A DNA stretch of 64,000 bases from Chitinophaga costaii (GTDB taxonomy: Bacteria; Bacteroidota; Bacteroidia; Chitinophagales; Chitinophagaceae), in the NCBI RefSeq assembly GCF_900094705.1, contig NZ_FMAR01000003.1, positions 186,001 through 250,000 of the forward strand. Reading direction: 5' to 3'. The notes beneath the pieces are model-generated. The model was not told the origin of the DNA. It searched no databases and saw nothing but the letters and a program-made list of their open reading frames with translations. The position numbers and the translations under genes were made by a program. Of this stretch, positions 17,324 through 26,149 are shown piece by piece (position 1 is the stretch's first letter; each line of letters opens with the position of its first letter).

Positions 17324-18490
17324 TTACTCCGCCAGTATAGGATGTCGTTTAAAGGGCTTGCTTCGGTCAAATAGATAGCGGTAGGTCGTTAAGGTTCGGG
17401 ATCTTACTGCGCCGAGGTGGGCCGCTATGTTGATCATCTTCGGATTAAAATCACCTATCCATTGCATTTCAAAGTCTAAATAGGTTTTCCCGCTCTGTAC
17501 GTTATTGGCACCTTCAATGATCAGGTAAGCGTCTATCCCTTTGGCCTGGTATTCAGGGATTACGCCAAATACAACACCAGTAAGCTTGTTGTTCTTTTTA
17601 AAAGCTTTCAGCCAAAGGAACTGGAGCTTCTGGAGCAGGCCAAATTTGCCGTGCAGGTATTTAAACCACTGGTTTAGTTCCGGGAGATTCAACCAGCAGC
17701 CAATGGGCTGCCCATTGTGATATACAAACCACACTGTTTCTTCGTCTATCACCGGTTTCATGCTCTCAAATATCTTTACCGCCTGCGCTTTAGCCATGTC
17801 TTTGCCTCCGCCGTGGCCGGCCCAGGCTTTATTGTAAATAATGGTAAAGTCTTCGGCAAATTTTTCCAATTCCCCTTTTTTAAAATGCCGGGCAGTATAT
17901 TCCGGGTTGGCAGCTATCTGGGCATGGCGATTAAAGAATTTTTGGTGCAGTCTTTTCCGTAAATCCATGCTCAGGCACACCTGGTTAAAGAAGGGTAGGA
18001 AGCCATAGTTTTCCATCAAGGATTTGTAGTAGGGAGGATTAAAGTTCATGCAATAGAGTGGTTCGTGAAAACCTTCTACCAGCAAGCCCCACCACCTATC
18101 GCGCTCGCCAAAGTTTATAGGCCCATCCATAGCGCCCATGCCTCTTTCCTGCAACCATTGTTTGGCCGTGTCGAATAGCAGGTTGGCGACTGCCTGGTCA
18201 TCGATGCTATCAAAGAAACCTACGCCACCGGTGGGCTGTTCGTCGCCTTTGTTCTTGTATTTTTTATTAACAAATGCAGCGATACGCCCAATGGGTTTTT
18301 TATGGTCATCCAGCAGCACCCAGCGAATGGCTTCGCCGTGGCGGAAGGCCTTGTTTTTATTTTTGTCGAAAATCTCTTCAATATCTTTATCCAGTGGCTG
18401 TATCCATGCCGGATTGCCTTTGTTGATGGCCACATGCACGTCGAGAAATAGCCGGGCTTTTTGCGAAGTGTCTACGATGATCAGTTCCAT
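17324..18490 (-). CDS. GNAT-like protein of unknown function
   Basis: A 388-residue soluble protein. The N-terminal part (MELIIVDTSQKARLFLDVHVAINKGNP...) is followed by RWVLLDDHKKPIGRIAAFVNKK, a pattern of an acetyltransferase-like beta sheet, and the C-terminal part has GCWLNLPELNQWF and GVIPEYQAKGIDAYLIIEGA, again GNAT-like (YQAKGIDA resembling the acetyl-CoA loop). It resembles a large Bacteroidota family of twin-GNAT hypothetical proteins. Substrate unknown. The ATG at 18490 fits; a frame extension to 18691 would overlap the upstream gene and looks non-coding. Confidence 0.8.
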   Translation of the reverse strand: MELIIVDTSQKARLFLDVHVAINKGNPAWIQPLDKDIEEIFDKNKNKAFRHGEAIRWVLLDDHKKPIGRIAAFVNKKYKNKGDEQPTGGVGFFDSIDDQAVANLLFDTAKQWLQERGMGAMDGPINFGERDRWWGLLVEGFHEPLYCMNFNPPYYKSLMENYGFLPFFNQVCLSMDLRKRLHQKFFNRHAQIAANPEYTARHFKKGELEKFAEDFTIIYNKAWAGHGGGKDMAKAQAVKIFESMKPVIDEETVWFVYHNGQPIGCWLNLPELNQWFKYLHGKFGLLQKLQFLWLKAFKKNNKLTGVVFGVIPEYQAKGIDAYLIIEGANNVQSGKTYLDFEMQWIGDFNPKMINIAAHLGAVRSRTLTTYRYLFDRSKPFKRHPILAE

Positions 18491-18677
18491 AACGCAAAAA
18501 TAGGTTTTACGCGGAGCATTTGAGCATGGAATGTATAGGGGAGATCTTAGCAACCTACAACTACGATGCCTGCTGGCCCTGTGAAAGTCTTTGCCAGTAT
18601 TCCAGGAACCTTTATCTAAAGAGCGTATGCCGCTCATAGCTATCCTTAGCCGAATGCATGCAATTCCCCCCGGATCT

Positions 18678-19277
18678 TTAATTGCCCGCACACTTCCAGG
18701 GGTCGGGGCTACCAGCAGGCGCTATTTTGTCGTACGCCCAGCAAAAGTTGAGGGATTGGCTGGTAATGCTTACCAGTTTTACGGCTATTTTCACGCCCTT
18801 GCGACTGTTGGAGGCGGTAATGGATTGGGAACCTTTTGCGGGTACATTATTAATAGTGTAGGTTTCGGTCTTAAATACATCCCCATTGCTACGCAGGTAT
18901 TGTACTGCTACCACCACATTATCCAATGAAAATTCTGTTTGGTTGCGGGCGGTGATCTTCAGGTTTTTGATGCCACCCAGCAAGCCAGTATGGTAATCGC
19001 TGTTGCTGATAGCAATAAACTGCTGCCAGTTGCGCCGGTAATACTCGCGCTGGTCTACGAAAGTGGCGGCTTCCCGTTGCTGTACGTCACGGCGGTCGGC
19101 TATCTGCTGGGCAGTATTACTGGAAAGTTCCATGGTTTTACGCAGGTCACGGGTTTCGTGGGCCAGGCGCTCATTTTCTAGCAGTAGTGTGTGTATGCGT
19201 TTTTGCTGCCCGCAGTAACTAAGTATCAGCACAACGGAAAGAATGGCAATGATAAGCAGGTAAACCGGTTGTTTCAT
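18678..19277 (-). CDS. Membrane-anchored protein with coiled coil
   Basis: A 199-residue protein of unknown function. Residues 4-22 (PVYLLIIAILSVVLILSYC) form one N-terminal membrane anchor or uncleaved signal; about residues 26-90 are a heptad-rich coiled coil (LLLENERLAHETRDLRKTMEL); the remainder (residues 105-185) looks like a beta-sandwich with FSLDNVVVAVQYLRSNGDVFKTETYTINNVPAKGS, similar in pattern to FxLYD/Ig-like domains that sit outside the cytoplasm. It is upstream of the GNAT-like gene, 187 bases apart, on the same strand. Confidence 0.75.
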   Translation of the reverse strand: MKQPVYLLIIAILSVVLILSYCGQQKRIHTLLLENERLAHETRDLRKTMELSSNTAQQIADRRDVQQREAATFVDQREYYRRNWQQFIAISNSDYHTGLLGGIKNLKITARNQTEFSLDNVVVAVQYLRSNGDVFKTETYTINNVPAKGSQSITASNSRKGVKIAVKLVSITSQSLNFCWAYDKIAPAGSPDPWKCAGN

Positions 19278-19377
19278 GATATGTTAGGAGAAAAAATAGT
19301 GCCGGATAATAAAGCCGTAGTGTAATGATATTGCTAATTTTCCTTTTATTTTCCAGGGTAAATTTTTACATTGGAAG

Positions 19378-19911
19378 ATGCCAGTTAATGTCTCGCTTAA
19401 GATTGCGTACCCACAAGAAATCAACCCTTTGGTACGCCCCTTGTATGAAGCCGCTTTTCCAAAACAGGAACGCCGCGATTGGGAAGAAGAACTCACTTTG
19501 TTAAAGGCTGGAAAGCTAATCCTTATCATCATTGAATACGGGACAGCCTTTGCCGGTTTTCTATTCTGCTGGCCTTTACATGGCTTTCATTTTATTGAAC
19601 ATTTTGCGGTGTTGCCGGAATTGCGTGGTAATCATATTGGCCGCCATGTTATTGCCCAACTTCAGGAGCAACTGGGCGCTTTGGTGCTGGAGGCCAATCC
19701 ACCCAATGACGGAACCTCCATGCGCCGCCTGCGTTTTTATGAAAATGCCGGCTTCCATCTTTTTCCGCAGGAATACCGGCAGCCACCCTACCGGGAAGGT
19801 GATGCCCCGCTGCATATGCGGTTGCTGCACCGGGGGCTTAGCGAAGGTACTACCTTCGAGTCGGTAAGTGCAGGTATCTACCGGGAAGTGTATAAAGTTA
19901 TCGGACACTAA
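19378..19911 (+). CDS. GNAT family N-acetyltransferase
   Basis: A 177-residue protein with the GNAT fold: FIEHFAVLPELRGNHIGRHVIAQLQEQ carries the acetyl-CoA-binding R/Q-x-x-G-x-G/A-like loop (RGNHIG), and LRFYENAGFHLF is the usual C-terminal NxxGF motif. The acceptor substrate cannot be told from the sequence. It faces the lipoprotein gene, with a hairpin between. The next gene to the left is divergent, 100 bases away. Confidence 0.88.
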   Translation: MPVNVSLKIAYPQEINPLVRPLYEAAFPKQERRDWEEELTLLKAGKLILIIIEYGTAFAGFLFCWPLHGFHFIEHFAVLPELRGNHIGRHVIAQLQEQLGALVLEANPPNDGTSMRRLRFYENAGFHLFPQEYRQPPYREGDAPLHMRLLHRGLSEGTTFESVSAGIYREVYKVIGH

Positions 19912-19924
19912 TGATTTTGCATCT

Positions 19925-19969
19925 ATAACAAGAAAGGAGGCTTCCGGTGGAGGCCTCCTTTCTTGTTAT
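19925..19969. terminator. Hairpin between converging genes
   Basis: Arms ATAACAAGAAAGGAGGC and GCCTCCTTTCTTGTTAT pair perfectly over 17 bp, 14 bases after the GNAT stop and 24 bases from the lipoprotein stop. T-rich bases lie within the stem rather than after it. Confidence 0.75.
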
Positions 19970-19992
19970 GAGTAAAATGTTCGAAACATTCG

Positions 19993-21372
19993 TTAATCCC
20001 GTGTCCTGCTTCCGTTAGACTGTGTTTGGGGTTGACGGGCAGGCTGCGGAGTGGCCTGTCTTTGTGGCTGCTGCACCTGGCGCTGTGGTTGGGATGCAGC
20101 GCGTGAGGGCTGCGACTGCCTTTGCGGCTGCACGGTAGGCCTTGTAGCCGTACGCGTACTCGTATTTACCTGGCGTACTGCATTCTGTTGATTATTTGCA
20201 GGCCGGGTAGTATTCATGATCCGTTGATCATTATTATTGCCAGTCCCCCGATTGGGATAATTGTTTACTGGCGTACGGTTGGAAGAATTATTGGTCGGCT
20301 GTGTAGTAACCGGTGTGCGGTTGGTAATGTTGTTCGTTCGCCCTGTATTGTTTGTTGGCTGCGTGGTCTGGTTTACGTTGCCACGGTTTGGAATACTATT
20401 AGCCGGTTGCGTGTTCTGGTTTACAGTGCCACGGTTGGGAAAATTGTTAGCCGGTTGCGTATTCTGGTTTCCGTTACCACGGTTCGGTATATTGTTGTTA
20501 TTATTGTTGGGTACTGGCGCCGGGCGGTCTGTATTAACACGGCTGGGTACATTATTGTTATTATTATTACCCGGATTCGGGTTGCGAGTTGTGGATCCGC
20601 CATTGTTGTTTGATGGTGAGGTATTCCGCACGGAGGGACGATAAACATTCAGGCGGTTGTTGCTTAAGTTCGTAGCGCCGGGACGGTCTACGTTATTAAT
20701 ACGTACAGGTGTTACCCGTGTACGGGTATAACGCTGCACATCCGCTGGCCTTGGGCCACGATTATAGTAATTATTATTGTTTACTACGGTTGTATTGTTA
20801 ATCACCGTGGTATTATTAATAATGGTCACATTGCGACTGCGGTCCACATAATAATTATGAATATTGGAAGCAGCAATATACCTGCGGGGAACAAAATGCC
20901 AGTAATTAGGCTGTAGGCCTACCGTAATGCCCACCGTAATGCCGGGGCTCATAGGCGCCCATCCATAATAATCACCACCGGTACGCCAGTCTACCCAGGC
21001 AGGGCTCCAGTCGGTACCAGGTACCCATACCCAGCCATAAGCATTATCGAGCAGCCAACGACCATAGTGGAAGGGGGCCCATCCCCAGGAATAATCGGAA
21101 GCCCAGGTCCAGCCGTAATCGGTGTACACCCAGTGGCCATTGGAGGCATATGGCTGGAAGTCGGCCCCGGCATTGGGAATCCATACCTGTCCGTACTGAG
21201 GATAGCTTACCCAGCGGCCGTAAGGGCTAAGCTGGTCATAAAATCCATCGATGGACACACTGGCCTGCTGGGGCTGATCGTAGTAGGTCGGCGACTCCGC
21301 AGCCGCCTGGTAGGTAGTGCCGCAGGCGCTAAGCAGGATATAGGAAATGAGAAGCATGGCTAATTGTTTCAT
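19993..21372 (-). CDS. Asn-rich DUF6600-like (YXWGXW) lipoprotein
   Basis: A 459-residue protein. The lipobox LLSAC (Cys17) makes it a lipoprotein. Residues 40-150 hold aromatic repeats such as GHWVYTDYGWTW, YSWGWAPFHYGRW and YGWVWVPGTDWSPAW, the pattern of DUF6600/YXWGXW proteins seen in many envelopes of unknown role. From about residue 180 on it is low-complexity Asn/Thr/Pro/Gln (poly-Asn runs, 16-residue repeats) and ends in Arg/Gln/Pro-rich sequence. The tail is likely disordered and cationic, perhaps binding cell-wall or nucleic acid polymers, which is inference. Confidence 0.85.
   Translation of the reverse strand: MKQLAMLLISYILLSACGTTYQAAAESPTYYDQPQQASVSIDGFYDQLSPYGRWVSYPQYGQVWIPNAGADFQPYASNGHWVYTDYGWTWASDYSWGWAPFHYGRWLLDNAYGWVWVPGTDWSPAWVDWRTGGDYYGWAPMSPGITVGITVGLQPNYWHFVPRRYIAASNIHNYYVDRSRNVTIINNTTVINNTTVVNNNNYYNRGPRPADVQRYTRTRVTPVRINNVDRPGATNLSNNRLNVYRPSVRNTSPSNNNGGSTTRNPNPGNNNNNNVPSRVNTDRPAPVPNNNNNNIPNRGNGNQNTQPANNFPNRGTVNQNTQPANSIPNRGNVNQTTQPTNNTGRTNNITNRTPVTTQPTNNSSNRTPVNNYPNRGTGNNNDQRIMNTTRPANNQQNAVRQVNTSTRTATRPTVQPQRQSQPSRAASQPQRQVQQPQRQATPQPARQPQTQSNGSRTRD
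20347..20490 (-). repeat. Three tandem 48-bp repeats in the lipoprotein gene
   Basis: Three consecutive units encode IPNRGNGNQNTQPANN, FPNRGTVNQNTQPANS and IPNRGNVNQTTQPTNN. Unit borders are at 20347, 20395 and 20443. Such in-frame arrays can change copy number between strains. Confidence 0.85.
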
Positions 21373-21979
21373 GGCGACAGTTTTTAAGGTCTGCTATCAG
21401 TAATATTGTGATGTTATTTAGACAAAGGTTGCAAAGGAAAGTTACTTTTTCTAATCTCGTTTTAACAACATTTAACGTTACCCTACTTATGCAAATAATG
21501 TGCAGGTTCCGGGAGGTTGTTTTAAAGCATGATATTTTATCTTAATTTTAACTTAAGGCAATTATCCTAAAATGCAGGTAGTTGATAAAAGTATAGACCT
21601 ATAAAATGCAATACCGTATTGCATTTACCAAATTTTTGCGTCTAAAAACCCATCGCTTTTTACGCAGGTAACAAGTTATTTTACCTGCTGCACACCATGA
21701 TATCACCCCTATTTTTTAAGCAGATTTTAATGGCGTTGGGCTTGCTAAACTGCCAATGGATTATACTAACAGCGGCTATAGACGATTTAGGTTCCTCCCC
21801 TGCTTTGCCAAGAGGTAGTAGTATTGACTAAAATCAATAAGCATCAAATACCTCCCATATCCGCTCATGGTCCATCAATATATTATCCTGAAAAAGAATA
21901 GGTGGAAAAGGAATATGTATATAATTTAATTTGTATATTGTACATTTAGTGCAGAAATGACCATTCAATAAAACATCGT
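21373..21979. other. Long intergenic region with a palindrome and a hairpin
   Basis: This 607-base AT-rich region separates the divergent lipoprotein and DUF4279-like genes. It holds a 23-base dyad at 21604-21626 and a second inverted repeat GCAGGTAA/TTACCTGC at 21664-21688. A 44-codon frame starting near 21699 (MISPLFFKQILMALG...) is not convincing. No RNA gene is recognised. Confidence 0.5.
21604..21626. promoter_or_regulatory. Perfect 11-bp inverted repeat, possible operator
   Basis: AAATGCAATAC and GTATTGCATTT flank a single C. The very short spacer excludes a normal RNA hairpin, so a dimeric DNA-binding protein site is more likely. Which neighbour it controls is unclear. Confidence 0.45.
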
Positions 21980-22456
21980 ATGCAGCTACAACAATTATCC
22001 CGCGCCGACTTGAAGAAATTGCTGGGAAAATCCAATGGAGAGGGCGTAAATGTAAATCGCATCATGTTAAGCTTTATGGATTTCGATTATGATCCCAATC
22101 TGATTACCCAGCAACTGGACTTGCAGCCTACGGGTACTGGTGTGGCAGGGCAGCATTTACCTGGCGTGGAGGGCGCTCCGGAGCAGGTGCAAGACTTTAC
22201 TTTCTGGAAATATGAATGGTATGTACATGCCAACGATTTTATCGGCGACCTGCTGGACGCCTTTATGCGCGATGTGGTGCTGCCCCGGCTGGACGAACTG
22301 CAAGCTATTTCCGTAAACGCCGAAACCACCCTGTCCATTACCCAATATTATCATGATGGCAATAATCCTAACTTCCATTTTACCCGGCAAACCCTGAAGG
22401 TATTGCAAAGCATTAATGCCGCTATCGATATGGACATTTACTGCCTGGCGGAATAG
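21980..22456 (+). CDS. DUF4279-like protein
   Basis: A 158-residue soluble protein. The stretch RIMLSFMDFDYDPNLITQQLDLQPTGTGVAGQHLPG fits the DUF4279 pattern (a small beta strand, then DPxxIT, a PTxTxxxG turn), followed by an aromatic segment FTFWKYEWYVHANDFIGDLLD and a long helix. I know of no established activity. It is isolated from its neighbours by about 600 and 200 bases. The start is the first ATG in frame. Confidence 0.7.
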   Translation: MQLQQLSRADLKKLLGKSNGEGVNVNRIMLSFMDFDYDPNLITQQLDLQPTGTGVAGQHLPGVEGAPEQVQDFTFWKYEWYVHANDFIGDLLDAFMRDVVLPRLDELQAISVNAETTLSITQYYHDGNNPNFHFTRQTLKVLQSINAAIDMDIYCLAE

Positions 22457-22587
22457 ACATTAAAATGAGTTAAGAGCGACTTCATAATAAATTTTTATTT
22501 TTTATATATAATGCTGCCTGGCTGGATGCCTATGGCCTTGTCATTATTATATGTACAAAACAGGGTCTATATTCCTTTGTATTAAGC

Positions 22588-22618
22588 TTTTGATTGTGGA
22601 GAATTTGCCTTACTTTTG
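22588..22618 (+). promoter_or_regulatory. Promoter of atpD
   Basis: TTTTG (22588-22592) and TACTTTTG (22611-22618) are separated by 18 bases and match the Bacteroidota -33/-7 elements. A transcript would begin about 40 bases before atpD. Confidence 0.65.
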
Positions 22619-22643
22619 CGGCAAATTTTAGAACGCTACTTAA

Positions 22644-24164
<1,521 letters not shown>

Positions 24165-24185
24165 TCATCTCTCTAAATTCAACAC

Positions 24186-24431
24186 ATGCAATTAGAAGTA
24201 TTAACACCGGAAAAGAAGTTGTACACGGGTGAAGTGTATGGCATTCAATTGCCGGGAATAGATGGTTCCTTCGAGATACTAGACCGGCATGCCCCCCTGA
24301 TTGCGGCGCTGGGCAAAGGAAAGATGAAAGTATTGACCGATAAGAACAATGCCGAATTTTTCACCATCTCCGGCGGCTTCGTAGAAATGCTCAACAACAC
24401 CGCTACAGTGCTGATTGAAGGAGCAGAATAA
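24186..24431 (+). CDS. atpC: F1 ATP synthase subunit epsilon, short form
   Basis: An 81-residue protein made only of the N-terminal beta-sandwich domain (MQLEVLTPEKKLYTGEVYGIQLPGIDG..., then FTISGGFVEMLNNTATVLIE). The usual C-terminal helical hairpin, which inhibits ATP hydrolysis in many bacteria, is missing; short epsilon is seen in other Bacteroidota. It follows atpD by 21 bases. Confidence 0.95.
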   Translation: MQLEVLTPEKKLYTGEVYGIQLPGIDGSFEILDRHAPLIAALGKGKMKVLTDKNNAEFFTISGGFVEMLNNTATVLIEGAE

Positions 24432-24473
24432 AACATACAGATCAGCCATTACAAAATGGCCATAAATAAAATG

Positions 24474-24503
24474 GGCCGGGTAAGAGTACCCGGCCTTTTT
24501 TTT
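24474..24503 (+). terminator. Intrinsic terminator after atpC
   Basis: Stem GGCCGGGTA / TACCCGGCC, loop AGAG, then eight T residues; a textbook Rho-independent terminator about 40 bases after the atpC stop. Confidence 0.95.
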
Positions 24504-24986
24504 GTCCTAACTATTCCAATCTATGACCCTGTTAATGCCAGCAGGAATACTGGCCGGGATTACCAACTAGTAATTCATTTCCCCTACCAACCAACACCCC
24601 GCACATAAAGGATATGCAGCGCTTATGCTGGCGCAGGAGAATGAACAACTGTTCCTAAAAAGTTAAATGAATTGCTACCTGCTCACGGTTACGGATACAC
24701 GAAAAAGACAGCCAACACGAACTTGCAAATGCAGCAAGATGTTGCTTACAGGATGAAAATCGGGTGGACATATGTAAAGCAGGTGTACTGGTGCTTAGTA
24801 TGGTATATCAGTATGTTTTTCATAGGTATCTATAAAACAATTATTTAATTAATTGCTGATTCATCGTGCCACACAATCACCTGGGGTTAACGCAACAGAT
24901 TAGCTAAAGGCGCCGGATATTTCAGCAATATATAAATAATTAATGAGATATTAAAAATAATATCTATGTCTTAGCTAAAAAATGGG
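24504..24986. other. Intergenic region without recognised genes
   Basis: These 483 bases between the converging atpC and yqgE genes contain no gene I can support. One plus-strand frame at about 24654-24849 stays open (with LPAHGYGYTKKTANTNLQ, ending in an aromatic stretch), but it lacks a good start and could be a decayed gene fragment. Confidence 0.45.
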
Positions 24987-25553
24987 TTAATTAAGGGAAG
25001 GATCTATCGGGAAATTGGCCATCATAGCGAAATCTTGGCCCATGTTGCGCAGCGATACTTTCCAGATATCCTGTTCTGCCTCTTTAAAAATAAGGCGGGC
25101 ATTGCCTTCAGAAAGTATCCAGGATTTTTCTTTGAGTTCTTGCTGTAACTGACCAGTGTTCCAGCCGGAATAACCGATGAAGAATTTAATCTTTCCTGGA
25201 TCTATCTGCCCGCTGTTGATAAGCGTTACCACCTGGTCGAAACGACCACCCCAATGAATACCTGGCCGCAATTGCATGCTCCCTTCAATGAGGTGTGGTA
25301 ACTCATGTACAAAATGAATGGTATCCAATTGAACCGGGCCACCAAAATACACAGGAATATTCGGTAGGCTGATATCAGGTATCAGCTCGCTTAGTGTTTG
25401 TTCAAATAATTTGTTGATAACGAAACCGAAACTACCCTGCTCTTCCTGGTGTTCACATAACAATACCACCGTGCGTGCAAAATTAGGGTCTTTCAGGAAA
25501 GGATCCGCAATCAGTAAGGTGCCAGGCATCAGGTTACTACTCATATCAAACAT
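24987..25553 (-). CDS. YqgE/AlgH family protein
   Basis: A 188-residue protein of the UPF0301 (YqgE/AlgH) family. Family marks are GTLLIADPFLKDPNFARTVVLLCEH, GSFGFVINK, YFGGPVQLDTIHFVH, and FFIGYSGWNTGQLQQEL. The fold is conserved but the function is not settled; AlgH was linked to alginate regulation in Pseudomonas. The first ATG (MFDMSSNLMPGTLL) is preferred and lies about 17 bases after a good -7 box. Confidence 0.93.
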   Translation of the reverse strand: MFDMSSNLMPGTLLIADPFLKDPNFARTVVLLCEHQEEQGSFGFVINKLFEQTLSELIPDISLPNIPVYFGGPVQLDTIHFVHELPHLIEGSMQLRPGIHWGGRFDQVVTLINSGQIDPGKIKFFIGYSGWNTGQLQQELKEKSWILSEGNARLIFKEAEQDIWKVSLRNMGQDFAMMANFPIDPSLN

Positions 25554-25569
25554 TTTTTACGCCTTCAAT

Positions 25570-25600
25570 CAAATATAACTAATTGAGGTAAGGATTACAA
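25570..25600 (-). promoter_or_regulatory. Promoter of yqgE
   Basis: On the minus strand TTG (25600-25598), 20 bases, then TATATTTG (25577-25570): a good Bacteroidota promoter, giving a leader of roughly 12 bases. Confidence 0.65.
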
Positions 25601-25738
25601 TGTACTTTTTGGATATTTTTTGCAGCAGGGATATAAATGATAAAAGCTTTGGATAATGCCTTGCAGTGGGTAGCGGCGGCGACTGTTTAAACATTATTCT
25701 GCTGAAGCCGGCAGTAGGTAAACAAAACTTTAAAGCAT

Positions 25739-25766
25739 AAAAAAAGGAGGCTAGAAAACCTCCTTA
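25739..25766 (-). terminator. Intrinsic terminator of a short minus-strand transcript
   Basis: On the minus strand AAGGAGG-TTTTCTAG-CCTCCTT is followed by further T residues. The first arm includes TAAGGAGGT, the full complement of the 16S rRNA 3' end. No annotated minus-strand gene lies directly upstream, so it ends a short independent RNA. Confidence 0.8.
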
Positions 25767-25811
25767 CCATTTTATCAACCAAAATCTAAATCGCTTATGG
25801 ATGTGATCCAT
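25764..25811 (-). CDS. Candidate 15-residue peptide MDHIHKRFRFWLIKW
   Basis: Within the short transcript an ATG at 25811 opens a frame of 15 codons, MDHIHKRFRFWLIKW, whose TAA stop is the start of the terminator stem (TAAGGAGG). The peptide is basic and rich in aromatic residues. The frame is open a further 21 codons upstream but has no other ATG. It could be a leader or regulatory peptide, or chance within a structured RNA; I do not recognise a family with certainty. Confidence 0.4.
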   Translation of the reverse strand: MDHIHKRFRFWLIKW

Positions 25812-25883
25812 ATCGATGTATGTAGAGTCTTTAAGATCGTTTGTTGGGTAATCTAAGACAAATTCCGTTCCAGATTACAAGGA

Positions 25884-25916
25884 CAAAGTTAAGCATAGAA
25901 GCAATACAAAGAACAA
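25884..25916 (-). promoter_or_regulatory. Promoter of the short minus-strand transcript
   Basis: TTG (25916-25914), 22 bases, TAACTTTG (25891-25884). The -7 box is a perfect TAnnTTTG; the spacing is at the long end. Confidence 0.5.
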
Positions 25917-26149
25917 TTTTGTGAAGTTAAACTTACGTTAAAGTGATCTTATATTACACCATTCGTATTGAATGCCAGCATGTATGATTAATTTTGCATT
26001 ACAATCGGCTGAAAACAATGGGGAACGGCTGTTTAAACGCTAAATTGAGACGCTAAAAAGGATGGGTTCGGGATAAATTTTATCTTGGCAAGTGCTGTTT
26101 TAACGGTTATTGTCCTGTACCCCCCCTGCTGCCCGGAAAAAATACTATA

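Larger units (their letters stand above)
25738..25879 (-). ncRNA. Candidate small transcript with own promoter and terminator
   Basis: A minus-strand TAACTTTG box (25891-25884), with a TTG 22 bases further upstream (25916-25914), predicts a start near 25879. The terminator at 25739-25766 ends it after about 140 bases. It sits alone between the divergent yqgE and histidine kinase genes; yqgE has its own promoter further down. The transcript contains a 15-codon open frame ending at the terminator. Limits are approximate. Confidence 0.5.

Noticed and set aside
18490..18691. N-terminal extension of the GNAT-like gene
   Set aside because: It overlaps the upstream gene's coding end and the added residues do not look like protein.
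20347..20490. Possible CRISPR-like repeats
   Set aside because: The units are contiguous in-frame coding repeats without spacers.
24654..24849. Open frame with LPAHGYGYTKKTANTNLQ
   Set aside because: No good start codon or family match; kept only as a possible gene remnant.
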